Source: Desulfuribacillus stibiiarsenatis (GTDB taxonomy: Bacteria; Bacillota; Bacilli; Desulfuribacillales; Desulfuribacillaceae). From it: 64,000 nucleotides of DNA. Location of the stretch: contig NZ_MJAT01000002.1 of NCBI RefSeq assembly GCF_001742305.1, positions 1-64,000 on the forward strand, in the 5' to 3' direction. Numbering within the stretch: the first letter of the stretch is position 1; each line of letters starts with the position of its first letter. The position numbers and the translations under genes are program-made. The notes below the pieces were generated by a model, which was not told the origin of the DNA, did no database searches, and was given only the letters and a program-made list of their open reading frames with translations. This document shows, piece after piece, positions 37,137 through 46,046 of the stretch.

Positions 37137-37517
37137 TCAATCTTTTATATTGTTTTTTCGTAAGTATCCTTTGATAGCTTCTAGCATCTCATCACTTAAC
37201 ACATGCTCTATTCTACATGCGTTCTCATCCGCTTCTTGCGCTGTTAGCTCAAGAGAATGTTCAAAAAAAAGTGATAACAATCGATGATTCGTATATATTT
37301 TCTCGGAGAGCTGTTTACCCTTTTTTGTTAATGTGATCGTTCCGTAGGCTTCCTTATTGACTAATCCTTTGTCTTTAAGAGAATTCATCGCCTTTGTTAC
37401 ACTCGGCTTTGACACACCTAGACGCTCTGCAATTTCTACACTTCGGGCATGACCGTAGTTTTTTTCTAGTAAATGAATGGTTTCTAAATACATTTCCATA
37501 GATTCACTGTTACTCAT
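37137..37517 (-). CDS. DtxR/MntR-family metalloregulator
   Basis: 126 residues. A winged helix (MEMYLETIHLLEKNYG, RSVEIAERLGVSKPSVTKAM, then KKGKQLSEKI) is followed by the metal-binding and dimer domain (ENACRIEHVLSDEMLEAI, with the Cys/His/Glu ligands of the family). There is no C-terminal SH3 domain; the FeoA domain next door is related to that fold. It probably represses feo when Fe2+ is plentiful, through the palindromes at 36729 and 36791. Confidence 0.9.
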   Translation of the reverse strand: MSNSESMEMYLETIHLLEKNYGHARSVEIAERLGVSKPSVTKAMNSLKDKGLVNKEAYGTITLTKKGKQLSEKIYTNHRLLSLFFEHSLELTAQEADENACRIEHVLSDEMLEAIKGYLRKNNIKD

Positions 37518-37594
37518 TGTATCACTCCGTTTAACGTCACTTCCACTATAATGGCCTTGTTAAACATTGATCCATTGAATCGTTTCGTTTATTC

Positions 37595-37613
37595 GATAAC
37601 GATTCTCAATATA
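37595..37613. promoter_or_regulatory. Fur-box-like sequence upstream of the feo operon
   Basis: GATAACGATTCTCAATATA shares most positions with the first part of the Fur box GATAATGATTATCATTATC. It lies about 80 bases before the regulator gene. Fur control is inference. Confidence 0.45.
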
Positions 37614-37732
37614 TATCATAATATACCATAAATCCGTTTCTAATACAATATATTTTAATAAATTGTTGCACATTAAACGACATTTAGGATATATGTCCTT
37701 TTTAAGGATTCACCGAATCCATCTATTTAGCC

Positions 37733-37942
37733 TCAACCAAAGTTCGAAGAGCCTGGACAGGTGGAACAACCTGTATCTTTAATACCACTGGAACTTACAG
37801 GTCCTTTAACATTTGCCTTGAACACAGGAGCCTTCTTCTCACTCCCACATGCTGGACATTTTGCGTTCTGTCTTTCTTCGTAGGAAGCACGAACTTGATA
37901 CTCATGCTTACAATCTTTACACTGTAAATCAAAAATCGGCAT
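37733..37942 (-). CDS. FmdB-family zinc ribbon protein
   Basis: 69 residues: a zinc ribbon with CKDC and CPAC pairs in the FmdB layout (MPIFDLQCKDCKHEYQV), then a Gly/Ser-rich tail ending GCSTCPGSSNFG. Small putative regulators of this type are common near metabolic genes, and their function is not settled. A perfect palindrome GGATTC-ACC-GAATCC lies just after the stop at 37707-37721 and may end transcription. Confidence 0.85.
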   Translation of the reverse strand: MPIFDLQCKDCKHEYQVRASYEERQNAKCPACGSEKKAPVFKANVKGPVSSSGIKDTGCSTCPGSSNFG

Positions 37943-37970
37943 TTCAATTCCACCTTTATCTTCTTTTCTC

Positions 37971-38032
37971 TAATTCATTTTTCTCTGATTCAATTTTTGA
38001 TTCAATTTTTGATTCATTTTTCTCTGATTTCA
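37971..38032. repeat. Short T-rich direct repeats
   Basis: Interleaved copies of TTTTTCTCTGATT and GATTCAATTTTT. Low complexity, probably slippage-derived; not a CRISPR. Confidence 0.6.
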
Positions 38033-38162
38033 TTATATCTCATTACAATATTATAGAAAAATTAAATCAAAAAACCAATCGAAATATTATTTAGGAATCA
38101 TGGCATACTAATTCTAAATTCATTTACGTATAAGACTGACGTGTATTAGGAGAGTGTATTCT

Positions 38163-38585
38163 ATGGATTGGTTACCGTGGTCACTTGAACGTACAATTGC
38201 TCTATTTCTTAGCTTAACGTTTCTATTAATAGGCATACAGGTCACACTGTTTCATTACCGGCAAAACTTCCATCGCTGGGTGATGTGGGGCCCTGTCATA
38301 TTCGCACCGATTATGTTTGTAGTAGCTGGAGCCTACGCATTAAAACCACAAGAATGGCTATTCTGGCTTTATGTCGGATTATTGGTAATCGGCTTAGCTG
38401 ATGGACTCATGGGATTCTACTATCATGTGAAAGGCATCGGAAGCCGTGTAGAAGGGTATAAGCTGCGGAATTTCATGATTGGTCCACCGATTATTCTTCC
38501 GCTTTTATTTGTCGCTCTATCGACTCTTGGCTTGTTAACAATCTACGAGCAAGTAGTCAATCATTTTCAGCTTATGATTCCATAA
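38163..38585 (+). CDS. Four-TM membrane protein of the GMC dehydrogenase operon
   Basis: 140 residues from ATG 38163, nine bases after AGGAGA; the frame opens at 38154. Four hydrophobic segments (LFLSLTFLLIGIQVTLF, VIFAPIMFVVAGAYAL, LYVGLLVIGLADGLMGF, PPIILPLLFVALSTLGLL). It is followed after 12 bases by the gluconate-dehydrogenase subunit-3-like gene and then the GMC flavoprotein. Probably the membrane anchor or electron conduit of this complex. Confidence 0.75.
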   Translation: MDWLPWSLERTIALFLSLTFLLIGIQVTLFHYRQNFHRWVMWGPVIFAPIMFVVAGAYALKPQEWLFWLYVGLLVIGLADGLMGFYYHVKGIGSRVEGYKLRNFMIGPPIILPLLFVALSTLGLLTIYEQVVNHFQLMIP

Positions 38586-38597
38586 CGGAGGTGGAGT

Positions 38598-39221
38598 ATG
38601 TCTACAGAAACACGGAAAAAATCGCACTATTCTACATATCACGTGATGGAACATCAGGAGTTCTGGGACCCGCATACTCAGGAAATTGTTAAGGGTCGAA
38701 TAGAGTTCAACTATACCGCCAAGGCCTTAAGTACTTTACAAATGGAAAAATTAAAAAAAATATGTCGTCTCCTAGTAGATGACAATAACGATGAAGTAAT
38801 GGAGTATGTACTCCAACATATAGATCATACCCTCGCGTCAGAATGTCCAGAAGCACAAAGGGAAGACGGAATTCCTACTATTAAAACGTTACTACTCGAT
38901 GGCTTAGATCATCTCGATGCCATATCACAGCAATATAATTATCTAGAATTTCTGCAATCCAATGAAGCATCCCAACATGCTACCTTACAAGAAGTCAGTA
39001 ACGGTACAGGACCTTTACAGGAACAATGGCCAGCCAAAGTTCGGAAAGCCTTCTTCAAAAAACTACTGAGTTTGACAGTCGATGCCTATTACTCTCACCC
39101 AAACATTTGGTCTGAAATTGGTTACGGTGGTCCTGCGTATCCACGTGGATATTATCGGACGAATAAAGGGCAACTCGATCCATGGGAACCAAAGCCAGAC
39201 ATCATTATTCCTAAATCATAG
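38598..39221 (+). CDS. Gluconate 2-dehydrogenase subunit 3-like protein
   Basis: 207 residues with the family pattern of the small subunit of membrane GMC dehydrogenases: LSTLQMEKLKKICRLLV, TVDAYYSHPNIWSEIGYGGP and AYPRGYY near the end. It carries no visible signal peptide. The small subunit assists folding and export or electron transfer of the flavoprotein. It has a GGAGGTGG site and is followed after 39 bases by the GMC gene. Confidence 0.82.
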   Translation: MSTETRKKSHYSTYHVMEHQEFWDPHTQEIVKGRIEFNYTAKALSTLQMEKLKKICRLLVDDNNDEVMEYVLQHIDHTLASECPEAQREDGIPTIKTLLLDGLDHLDAISQQYNYLEFLQSNEASQHATLQEVSNGTGPLQEQWPAKVRKAFFKKLLSLTVDAYYSHPNIWSEIGYGGPAYPRGYYRTNKGQLDPWEPKPDIIIPKS

Positions 39222-39260
39222 TATTCTATCCTGATTTCTATCGATTGAGAGGAGGTATAC

Positions 39261-40826
39261 ATGTTGCAATGGAAATATCAAAACCAAGAAGCTGATATTG
39301 TAATAGTTGGTGCCGGAGCTGCAGGTGGTGTGCTAGCAAAGGAACTAGCAGAAGCTAACTTTACAGTCGTTGTCATAGAAGCTGGACCAACTAGAGATCC
39401 TCAGCACGATTTTGCTTCCGATGAGCTATCGATGCAGCAATTAGCATGGAACGATACACGCATTGTCGCTGGCAACAACCCCTTAACTATGGGACATAAT
39501 AACTCTGGACGTGGTGTCGGCGGTGGAACCGTACATTTTACTGGCGTTTTCTTGCGTTTTCATGACACGGATTTTCGGATGAAATCACTACATGGCGTTG
39601 GAGAAGATTGGCCAATAAGCTATGAAGACTTAGAACCATTTTACGCAAAAGTCGAGAAAGATATTGCCGTGTCAGGTCCTAAGTATTTCCCTTGGGGCAA
39701 TTTCAACGGTCCATATCCATATCCAGAAAGGGACCCCTTAAGCCCGAATACATATATGTTTATGGATGGCTGTAAGACCTTAGGGATTGTAGCAAGCGTG
39801 GCTCCCCTGGCAATTCTGTCTGCCCCTTTTGAAGGCAGACCCCCTTGTATAAACCGTGGGTTCTGTAATCAGGGCTGTATGCCGAATGCAAAATTCAGTA
39901 CTCTAATTCAACATATACCAAAGGCAATTCTTGCGGGAGCGGTGGTGATAGACGACGCGACTGTCACTGAAGTGATGTCGAATGCAACAGGAAAAGTGAC
40001 CGGTGTCCGATTCACCCATAACGGTATAGAATATATACAGCGTGCTAAAATCGTTATTTTGTCTGCCTATGCCGTGGAGACACCGCGACTGCTGTTACAC
40101 TCCGCTACACCACAGCACCCTAATGGGTTAGCCAATAGTAGTGGTTGGGTTGGCAAGGCAATCATGCCGCACAGTAGTCATGATGTATATGCGAAATTCA
40201 AGGAAGAGATTCGACTATATAAAGGCACCCCAGTGCTAGCGACTACTCAAGATTTCTACGAAACGAATATTCATCGCGGCTTTATTAGCGGATATTCGCT
40301 ACACGCTCACGGTGCTAGACCATTAGGAATTGCTGGCGAATTAGCATCACGAGCAAATATTTGGGGTAAACAGCTCCGTGATACGATGCTTGATTATAAT
40401 CATTATGGTCGTGTTACTATGGTAGGCAACGTCATGCCCGAATACTGTAATGACGTGACTCTATCGGATGAGAAAGATCATCTTGGAGTGCCACGTGCAA
40501 AGATCACCTTCAGCTATGGAGAAAACGACTTACGCCTCATTGATCATGCAGTTGAGATGATGAGCAACATCTTAGAGGCTGCAGGTGGAAAGGTTGAATA
40601 TGTAGTTCCTGATACTGCCCACCTTATGGGTGGATGTCGTATGGGTAGTAATCCATCGAAATCTGTAGTGAATTCTTATTGCCAAAGCCATGACGTGAAT
40701 AATTTATTTATATGTGACGCTAGCGTGTTCGTCACTTCCACTGGCGCCAACCCGACTGCTACGGTAATGGCTATTGCAGAAAGAACGGCTGAATACATCA
40801 AGAATCATGCATCAGATTGCTTGTAA
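39261..40826 (+). CDS. GMC-family oxidoreductase (sugar or alcohol dehydrogenase)
   Basis: 521 residues. The FAD-binding IVGAGAAGGVLAKELAE is at the N-terminus, GRGVGGGTVHFTG is the second flavin motif, and a Cys-rich segment CINRGFCNQGCMPNAK is typical of the gluconate 2-dehydrogenase large-subunit branch. The C-terminus has HLMGGCRMG and GANPTATVMAIAERTAEY. It oxidises a polyol, sugar or sugar acid and probably delivers electrons to the quinone pool through its partners. The substrate cannot be told from sequence alone. Confidence 0.88.
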   Translation: MLQWKYQNQEADIVIVGAGAAGGVLAKELAEANFTVVVIEAGPTRDPQHDFASDELSMQQLAWNDTRIVAGNNPLTMGHNNSGRGVGGGTVHFTGVFLRFHDTDFRMKSLHGVGEDWPISYEDLEPFYAKVEKDIAVSGPKYFPWGNFNGPYPYPERDPLSPNTYMFMDGCKTLGIVASVAPLAILSAPFEGRPPCINRGFCNQGCMPNAKFSTLIQHIPKAILAGAVVIDDATVTEVMSNATGKVTGVRFTHNGIEYIQRAKIVILSAYAVETPRLLLHSATPQHPNGLANSSGWVGKAIMPHSSHDVYAKFKEEIRLYKGTPVLATTQDFYETNIHRGFISGYSLHAHGARPLGIAGELASRANIWGKQLRDTMLDYNHYGRVTMVGNVMPEYCNDVTLSDEKDHLGVPRAKITFSYGENDLRLIDHAVEMMSNILEAAGGKVEYVVPDTAHLMGGCRMGSNPSKSVVNSYCQSHDVNNLFICDASVFVTSTGANPTATVMAIAERTAEYIKNHASDCL

Positions 40827-40888
40827 CAAAATCGCTGCATAGATATAATAGTTTACAAATAGAATAAGTAGGTAAAGGAGTTGATTTT

Positions 40889-41383
40889 GTGTCCATGAAA
40901 GAATTAGAAATTATTAAAAAAGCTGTTTTAATCGAAAAAGAAGGTTACGAGTTCTACAAAATGGCTGCAGAAAAAGCGACTGAAGAAGATGTGAAGGATG
41001 CATTTATGTTCTTAGCGAATGAAGAAAAGGCCCATCTAGATTGGTTAATGTCTTTATATGAGGATATTAAAGCAGATAGAAACATTACACTCGATATTGA
41101 AAACTTGAAAGAACCTGATCAACCTAAACGTATATTCACTTGGAAAAACGTATCTCCAGAAAGTGGCTCATTAGCTGTCTCTGTCTTTGGCATCGGTGCT
41201 AACATGGAGAAGAACGCCATCGACTTCTATCGAAAAGCAGCCAAAGAATCAGAGATTCCTGAAGCAAAGGCATTATTCGAGAAGCTAGTAGACTGGGAAG
41301 CAGAGCATATGGATGAATTCCAGAAGAACTATGATCAACTAAAAGAAGAGTGGTGGGATAAGCAAGGTTTCTCCACTTCGTGA
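40889..41383 (+). CDS. Ferritin-like (rubrerythrin-type) diiron protein
   Basis: 164 residues, a four-helix ferritin-like fold with two ExxH metal motifs (ANEEKAHLDW; DWEAEHMDEF) and the paired Glu residues in IEKEGYEFY and MEKNAIDFY. The rubredoxin domain of full rubrerythrin is missing. Probably an iron or peroxide-handling protein in an anaerobe. The GTG start is eight bases after AAGGAG. A strong terminator follows, so it is transcribed alone or with the GMC operon. Confidence 0.85.
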   Translation: MSMKELEIIKKAVLIEKEGYEFYKMAAEKATEEDVKDAFMFLANEEKAHLDWLMSLYEDIKADRNITLDIENLKEPDQPKRIFTWKNVSPESGSLAVSVFGIGANMEKNAIDFYRKAAKESEIPEAKALFEKLVDWEAEHMDEFQKNYDQLKEEWWDKQGFSTS

Positions 41384-41404
41384 TACAACCAAATTAACTA
41401 AACA

Positions 41405-41456
41405 AGAGAACTTGGCATCCATTGTATGTATTGCGGATGCCAAGTTCTCTTGTTTT
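41405..41456 (+). terminator. Strong intrinsic terminator
   Basis: Perfect 14-bp stem AGAACTTGGCATCC / GGATGCCAAGTTCT followed by CTTGTTTTT. Confidence 0.9.
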
Positions 41457-41498
41457 TAAGCTAATAATTTTATAAAGAAAATACTCTATTTTTGATTT

Positions 41499-42251
41499 TT
41501 AAAATGTAAATTTCTGAATTTCTGAATTTCTAAGCTCTAATAAGTTGCTCTCTATAAGCACTTTAATATCTTCCAACAGGTTCTCTCTCTGCTCTTCCGA
41601 TAGCTGATCCATTACAATTGGAGGACTGATTTTCACCTTTACGTCAGCAGCTTGAATTCTGACAGGTTGATTCCCTTCTAACATCTTGTAGGTACCATTG
41701 ATTGTGATAGGCACAATCGGAACGCCACTTTTTTCAGCGAGACGTAGACTACCTTTTTTAAAGACCCCAAGTCCAGAACCTTTACTTCTAGTGCCTTCTG
41801 GAAATATGACTAACGAGCTACCCGCTTGTAAAGTTTTTACTGCATCCGCAAGAGCTTTCACAGACTGCCGATTATTACTGCGGTCAATGAATATGCATTC
41901 AAAACGTCTCATCCATACGGATAGAAGCGGAATATTCTCTAATTCTTTTTTTGCGATGAAACCTATTGGTTTCTCTAAGCTACTAATTAATAATGGAATA
42001 TCGAAGTTGCTTTGATGATTACTGATGATTAGACACGGCCCATCTGGAACATGTTCTAACCCTTCCACCTGCACTCTACTACCCGTTGTATGGATTAAGT
42101 ATTTCGCCCAGCTTCGCGCTACATAACTGAGATATTCCTTCTGCTCTTGGGTCTTCCCTGCTTTTCCTAACCGTTCATAGCGAATCGATTGAAAGAAGGT
42201 ATACACCATATACAAACTCACTTTTATTGCGTAGGCAATCGTACGAAACAT
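41499..42251 (-). CDS. plsC: 1-acyl-sn-glycerol-3-phosphate acyltransferase
   Basis: 250 residues. The HxxxxD motif is NHQSNFD and the second substrate motif FPEGTRSKG, with ECIFIDRSN between: all hallmarks of PlsC-type acyltransferases that make phosphatidic acid at the membrane. The N-terminus has an amphipathic or membrane helix (YAIKVSLYMVYTFFQ). The TAGGAGG site is ideal. It lies ten bases after the UbiD-type decarboxylase gene and is probably co-transcribed with it. Confidence 0.92.
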   Translation of the reverse strand: MFRTIAYAIKVSLYMVYTFFQSIRYERLGKAGKTQEQKEYLSYVARSWAKYLIHTTGSRVQVEGLEHVPDGPCLIISNHQSNFDIPLLISSLEKPIGFIAKKELENIPLLSVWMRRFECIFIDRSNNRQSVKALADAVKTLQAGSSLVIFPEGTRSKGSGLGVFKKGSLRLAEKSGVPIVPITINGTYKMLEGNQPVRIQAADVKVKISPPIVMDQLSEEQRENLLEDIKVLIESNLLELRNSEIQKFTF

Positions 42252-42260
42252 GATATCCTC

Positions 42261-44015
42261 CTAAATTCCGTATTCCTTCCAACGGTCTGATACTAGCTTC
42301 ACAATATCTTCCCTTGGGGTCACTTCTTTAGGATACACTGGTTTCATGCGCGCATCAACAATAATTGGTCCACTATATTTAATTTTGTTATGTTGTACCA
42401 CTGAGTTCGCAAAAATATCACTGGCAGGATTGAAGCGTGTAAAAGTTGTCCATAAGAACGATGTCTGATCCTTTACCACTTCCGTTGCGTCATCCACGAT
42501 AAATACAGTTACCCAATTTCCTAACTTTTCTTGCTCTTTCACGAGTATCGCTGGCAGGTCTGGGTTCTTCTCAAAGGATTCTCCTGAGACAACAAGACAT
42601 CCTCGACAGTAAACCTTCACATCATGAATGCCTGGTAGTGTTCCGCCATTGTATTCACGAGCTAACTGACGATGTGGCTGTCCAATTCCCATCATAATTG
42701 CCTTGCTACCCTTATTAATTTCTTCTCTACCTGTATAGTCTAAAGTATCCATTGAAGAGTCATTAATAATTAATAAGTCTCTCTCTGGATGGAAACGCTC
42801 CAGAACCGCTTCAAATAGTTCCTTGAAGTTTGCTAAATTCACGTTGGCATCTGTCACGACTAAGAATTTCGTTAATGTAAGCTGTCCTTCACCCATGATA
42901 CGGAATGCATGTCCTAGGGCTTCTTTATAATAGCTTTCTCTCACTACCGCACCAGCCAAGGCATGGAATCCAGCTTCACCGTATGTCCATAACTGACGGA
43001 CGCCTGACATGACGACTGGGAACATTGGTGACAGTAGGCTTTGTAGATAATCGCCAATGTAGTAATCTTCTTGACGTGGTTTACCAACGATTGTAGCTGG
43101 GAAAATTGCATCTTTTCTATGCCATACACGTTCAATATTAAATACTGGGAAATCATGTTGTAATGAGTAATACCCATAATGGTCGCCAAATGGACCCTCA
43201 GGTCTGCGAACGTGCGGCGGAACAACTCCACTAAAAGCAAACTCGGCCTCTGCTACTAAGCGATGGTACGAATCATTAGGTTTCGTTAAGTCTAATTTCT
43301 CGCCCATTAAGAAAGATGTAAATAATAATTCAGGTACGTTCTCCGGCAGTGGCGCAATCGCGGAGATAATCAGCGCTGGTGGCCCGCCAAGGAACAGTGT
43401 TACTGGTAATGCTTGATTCCGAACTTCTGCTTCGTGATGGTGAAATCCACCACCCTTATGTATTTGCCAGTGCATACCGACTTGTTTCGCCTCGTGAATT
43501 TGTACACGATACATGCCTAGATTATGTTCTTTCGTTTCTGGATGTTCTGTATATACTAACGGTAACGTAATAAACGGTCCGCCATCCTCTTGCCATCCCG
43601 TTAATGCAGGTAATGTCGTCATATCGAAGTTCTCATGGTATGTCTCAAGCACTGATCCTGATGGTTTGACCTTGGAACCGACTTTTGCTAAATCCATGAA
43701 TAACTCGCGTTCGCCCCATAATGCCTTTACCGTTGGTGGCATAAGCTTCTCTATAGCGCCAATTAAATTCTTTACGATTTGTTCTGGCTTTGGTCCAAAA
43801 GCCAACTCTACTCGTCTTACTGTACCGAATAAATTTGTTACAACAGGAAAGTTACTTCCTTTTACGTTTTTGAACAGCAATACTGGGCCGCCATCCTCAA
43901 TGACGCGTCGATGAATCTCTGGGATTTCAAGATATGGATCGACTAATGCATCAATTTCAACAACATCCTGCTCTTTCTTTAACACGTCTAAAAACGTTCG
44001 TAAATTTCTATGCAC
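42261..44015 (-). CDS. UbiD-family decarboxylase (candidate menaquinone-pathway enzyme)
   Basis: 584 residues of the UbiD fold, which uses prenylated FMN to decarboxylate aromatic or unsaturated acids. Family blocks include GMYRVQIHEAKQVGMHWQIH, RPEGPFGDHYGYY (catalytic Glu region) and YREYNGGT-like REYNGGTLPGIHD. The length is near that of the UbiD-like decarboxylase proposed in the futalosine menaquinone route rather than the ~490 residues of classic UbiD, so a quinone role for this respiring anaerobe is plausible but unproven. GTG start behind GAGGTG. No UbiX gene is in the window. Confidence 0.85.
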   Translation of the reverse strand: MHRNLRTFLDVLKKEQDVVEIDALVDPYLEIPEIHRRVIEDGGPVLLFKNVKGSNFPVVTNLFGTVRRVELAFGPKPEQIVKNLIGAIEKLMPPTVKALWGERELFMDLAKVGSKVKPSGSVLETYHENFDMTTLPALTGWQEDGGPFITLPLVYTEHPETKEHNLGMYRVQIHEAKQVGMHWQIHKGGGFHHHEAEVRNQALPVTLFLGGPPALIISAIAPLPENVPELLFTSFLMGEKLDLTKPNDSYHRLVAEAEFAFSGVVPPHVRRPEGPFGDHYGYYSLQHDFPVFNIERVWHRKDAIFPATIVGKPRQEDYYIGDYLQSLLSPMFPVVMSGVRQLWTYGEAGFHALAGAVVRESYYKEALGHAFRIMGEGQLTLTKFLVVTDANVNLANFKELFEAVLERFHPERDLLIINDSSMDTLDYTGREEINKGSKAIMMGIGQPHRQLAREYNGGTLPGIHDVKVYCRGCLVVSGESFEKNPDLPAILVKEQEKLGNWVTVFIVDDATEVVKDQTSFLWTTFTRFNPASDIFANSVVQHNKIKYSGPIIVDARMKPVYPKEVTPREDIVKLVSDRWKEYGI

Positions 44016-44146
44016 AATATCACCTCTATATATGTATCATTCGTTACTTCTAACTTGTCTAAAAATTACACCAGCCTATTATATCATAAAAACCCTACTC
44101 TTGTTCAATACGCACTTGAAGGACCTCATCTATGCTATAGTAAGAT

Positions 44147-44186
44147 TAAAAAAGTAGCAGACTATCGCTATCGATAAATCTGCTAC
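44147..44186 (-). terminator. Terminator after mgtE
   Basis: Stem AAAGTAGCAGA / TCTGCTACTTT. On the minus strand it is followed by a T6 run. Confidence 0.85.
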
Positions 44187-44235
44187 TTTATATTTTCATA
44201 TATTGAAAGATGCTGTTTTCATGGAAAATGACGTT

Positions 44236-45600
44236 TTATTGGATATATTGTAATAGCGATGTTGCAATTGTAAAGTAAATCATCAGACCAATGATATCAT
44301 TAAATGTTGTGATAAACGGGCCAGATGCAACCGCCGGATCAATATTAAATCGCTCAATAAATAGAGGAATAATCGCTCCTACAATCGTTGCAACACTTAA
44401 GGTGCAAAACAGTGAAAAAGCTACAATAAATGCTACAATTAGATTGCCATAAACAATTGGAATAATCACTAACAACGTAACGCCACAAATAGCCCCTAAA
44501 ATAACACCAGTGCCAAATTCACGCTGTATCAGCTGTCGTAAGCCTGCGCGGTTGACTTCCCCAATTGCTATACTACGAACCATTACAGCAAGGGCTTGTG
44601 TACCGGTGTTCCCTGCGGAACCCATAATCATTGGCATAAATCCAGCTAACACGACAGCTTTTTCAATTGTCGCCTCAAATTGACCAATGATTCCCGCAGT
44701 AATTAGGCCAAGGAACATCAGCATCAAAATCCAAGGAGCTCGTAATTTCGCCGCTTGTAACGAAGTGATATTCGCATCTACGGAACCCTTGGTTGCAGTA
44801 ATCTCCCCGAAGTCCTCTGCAATTTCTTCTTCAATAACGTCCATGACGTCGTCTACTGTTACAATCCCGACTAATCTACCATCCTCTTTGACCACTGGAA
44901 TCGCGATAAAGTCGTATTTTCTTATGATTCTTGCAACTTCCTCTTGGTCAGTCTCAACATTCACAGATACAACGCGCGTACCCATGATGTCTTCAATTCT
45001 TTGATTCAACTTTGAGAATATTAAGTCACGTAAGGATAAAACCCCTACTAATTGGTTTAATTCATTCACAACATATAAGTAGTAAATTGTCTCTGCATCA
45101 GGTTCGTGCTCGCGCAAATATTCCATCACTTTATCGACTGTATCGGTGGTAAACAACGACACATACTCAGTCGTCATAATTGCCCCTGCAGTATCGGGCT
45201 TATATGTCATTAATTCTTGAATTTCCTGCATGTCTTCCGTATCAAGATGATCTATAATATCTTGAGCTTCTTGATCTTCTAATTCTCCAAGGAAGGAAGC
45301 AAGATCGTCCGCATACATATTCGTTAATGTTTCTGCGATATACTCTTGGTCTAGCTCTTTCACGATATCCTTTTGCTGATTCAGTTCCATCCCTTGGAAA
45401 ATCTCAGCAAATTCTTCAGGTGTCAGGTACTCATACACCAAAGTTCTCTGGCTTTCGTGGAAATTATTAAAAATATCGATTTGGTCAGTCGGATGCAATT
45501 CTAGGAATAGCTCACGAAACTTTTCTTGATTATGCGCATCGATAGCCTGGATTATGAGACGTGTGTATTCTTCACTTGTTTGTTGATCTAGTTTTACCAT
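44236..45600 (-). CDS. mgtE: Magnesium transporter MgtE
   Basis: 454 residues: an MgtE N domain (acidic helices, FLELHPTDQIDIFNNF), two CBS domains (AGAIMTTEYVSLFTTDTVDKV; DIMGTRVVSVNVETDQEEVA), a plug helix, and five membrane segments with the pore motif GSAGNTGTQALAVMVRSIA. It is a Mg2+-gated Mg2+ channel of the cytoplasmic membrane. GGGAGG site. It is preceded by a ~300-base leader with a terminator-like hairpin but no M-box that I can recognise. Confidence 0.95.
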   Translation of the reverse strand: MVKLDQQTSEEYTRLIIQAIDAHNQEKFRELFLELHPTDQIDIFNNFHESQRTLVYEYLTPEEFAEIFQGMELNQQKDIVKELDQEYIAETLTNMYADDLASFLGELEDQEAQDIIDHLDTEDMQEIQELMTYKPDTAGAIMTTEYVSLFTTDTVDKVMEYLREHEPDAETIYYLYVVNELNQLVGVLSLRDLIFSKLNQRIEDIMGTRVVSVNVETDQEEVARIIRKYDFIAIPVVKEDGRLVGIVTVDDVMDVIEEEIAEDFGEITATKGSVDANITSLQAAKLRAPWILMLMFLGLITAGIIGQFEATIEKAVVLAGFMPMIMGSAGNTGTQALAVMVRSIAIGEVNRAGLRQLIQREFGTGVILGAICGVTLLVIIPIVYGNLIVAFIVAFSLFCTLSVATIVGAIIPLFIERFNIDPAVASGPFITTFNDIIGLMIYFTIATSLLQYIQ

Positions 45601-45930
45601 GACGATTTCCTCCCTTAGGCAAGGAAACCCATTTCATTAAATACACATTGAAAATTAATTTTAGCAGATAATAACCATTCATTATCAGACATTAATCGTC
45701 AACTATATTATAGAGAAACTGGTGTAGAAATGGATTTTCTGCTTATTAGTGTTCCCACAACATGATTGATATGATTCCTATAACTAGGCGAACCACTGTC
45801 CACTTCTAATCACCCTTTCTTTTTAATATAATAAATGAGAAAAAACACCCTCAACGAAGGTGTTTAGTCGAGGTTGTTTATAGCCACATCTCAGTTTATA
45901 TGACATGACAAGCTATGTCAATATGTGGGT
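45601..45930 (-). promoter_or_regulatory. Long leader of mgtE with possible attenuator
   Basis: On the minus strand TTGACA at about 45918 and a TATAAA/TAAACT -10 are followed by a hairpin AAACACC / GGTGTTT with a T6 run (45838-45868) and then ~240 bases before mgtE. A terminator inside a transcribed leader suggests attenuation. The conserved core of the M-box riboswitch was not found. A short peptide frame (GTG near 45805) could also be read. Confidence 0.4.
45838..45868 (-). terminator. Terminator or attenuator hairpin in the mgtE leader
   Basis: Stem AAACACC / GGTGTTT with loop CTCAACGAA. The T run is on the minus strand. Confidence 0.6.
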
Positions 45931-46046
45931 TGGGTGATATAATTAATAAATTTTTAAGTGATTATACATGGAGTTACATGGTATCATAGGTTTGAGTTTT
46001 CTTGATATCATGCTATATTCTATGAAGTTACATAAGGAGTGTTATT

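Noticed and set aside
37971-38032. CRISPR-like repeats
   Set aside because: Repeats are 11-15 bases, T-rich and contiguous, with no spacers of constant size and no cas genes.
45601-45930. M-box (ykoK) riboswitch before mgtE
   Set aside because: Expected from the gene, but the conserved core segments of that class were not found on reading the leader.
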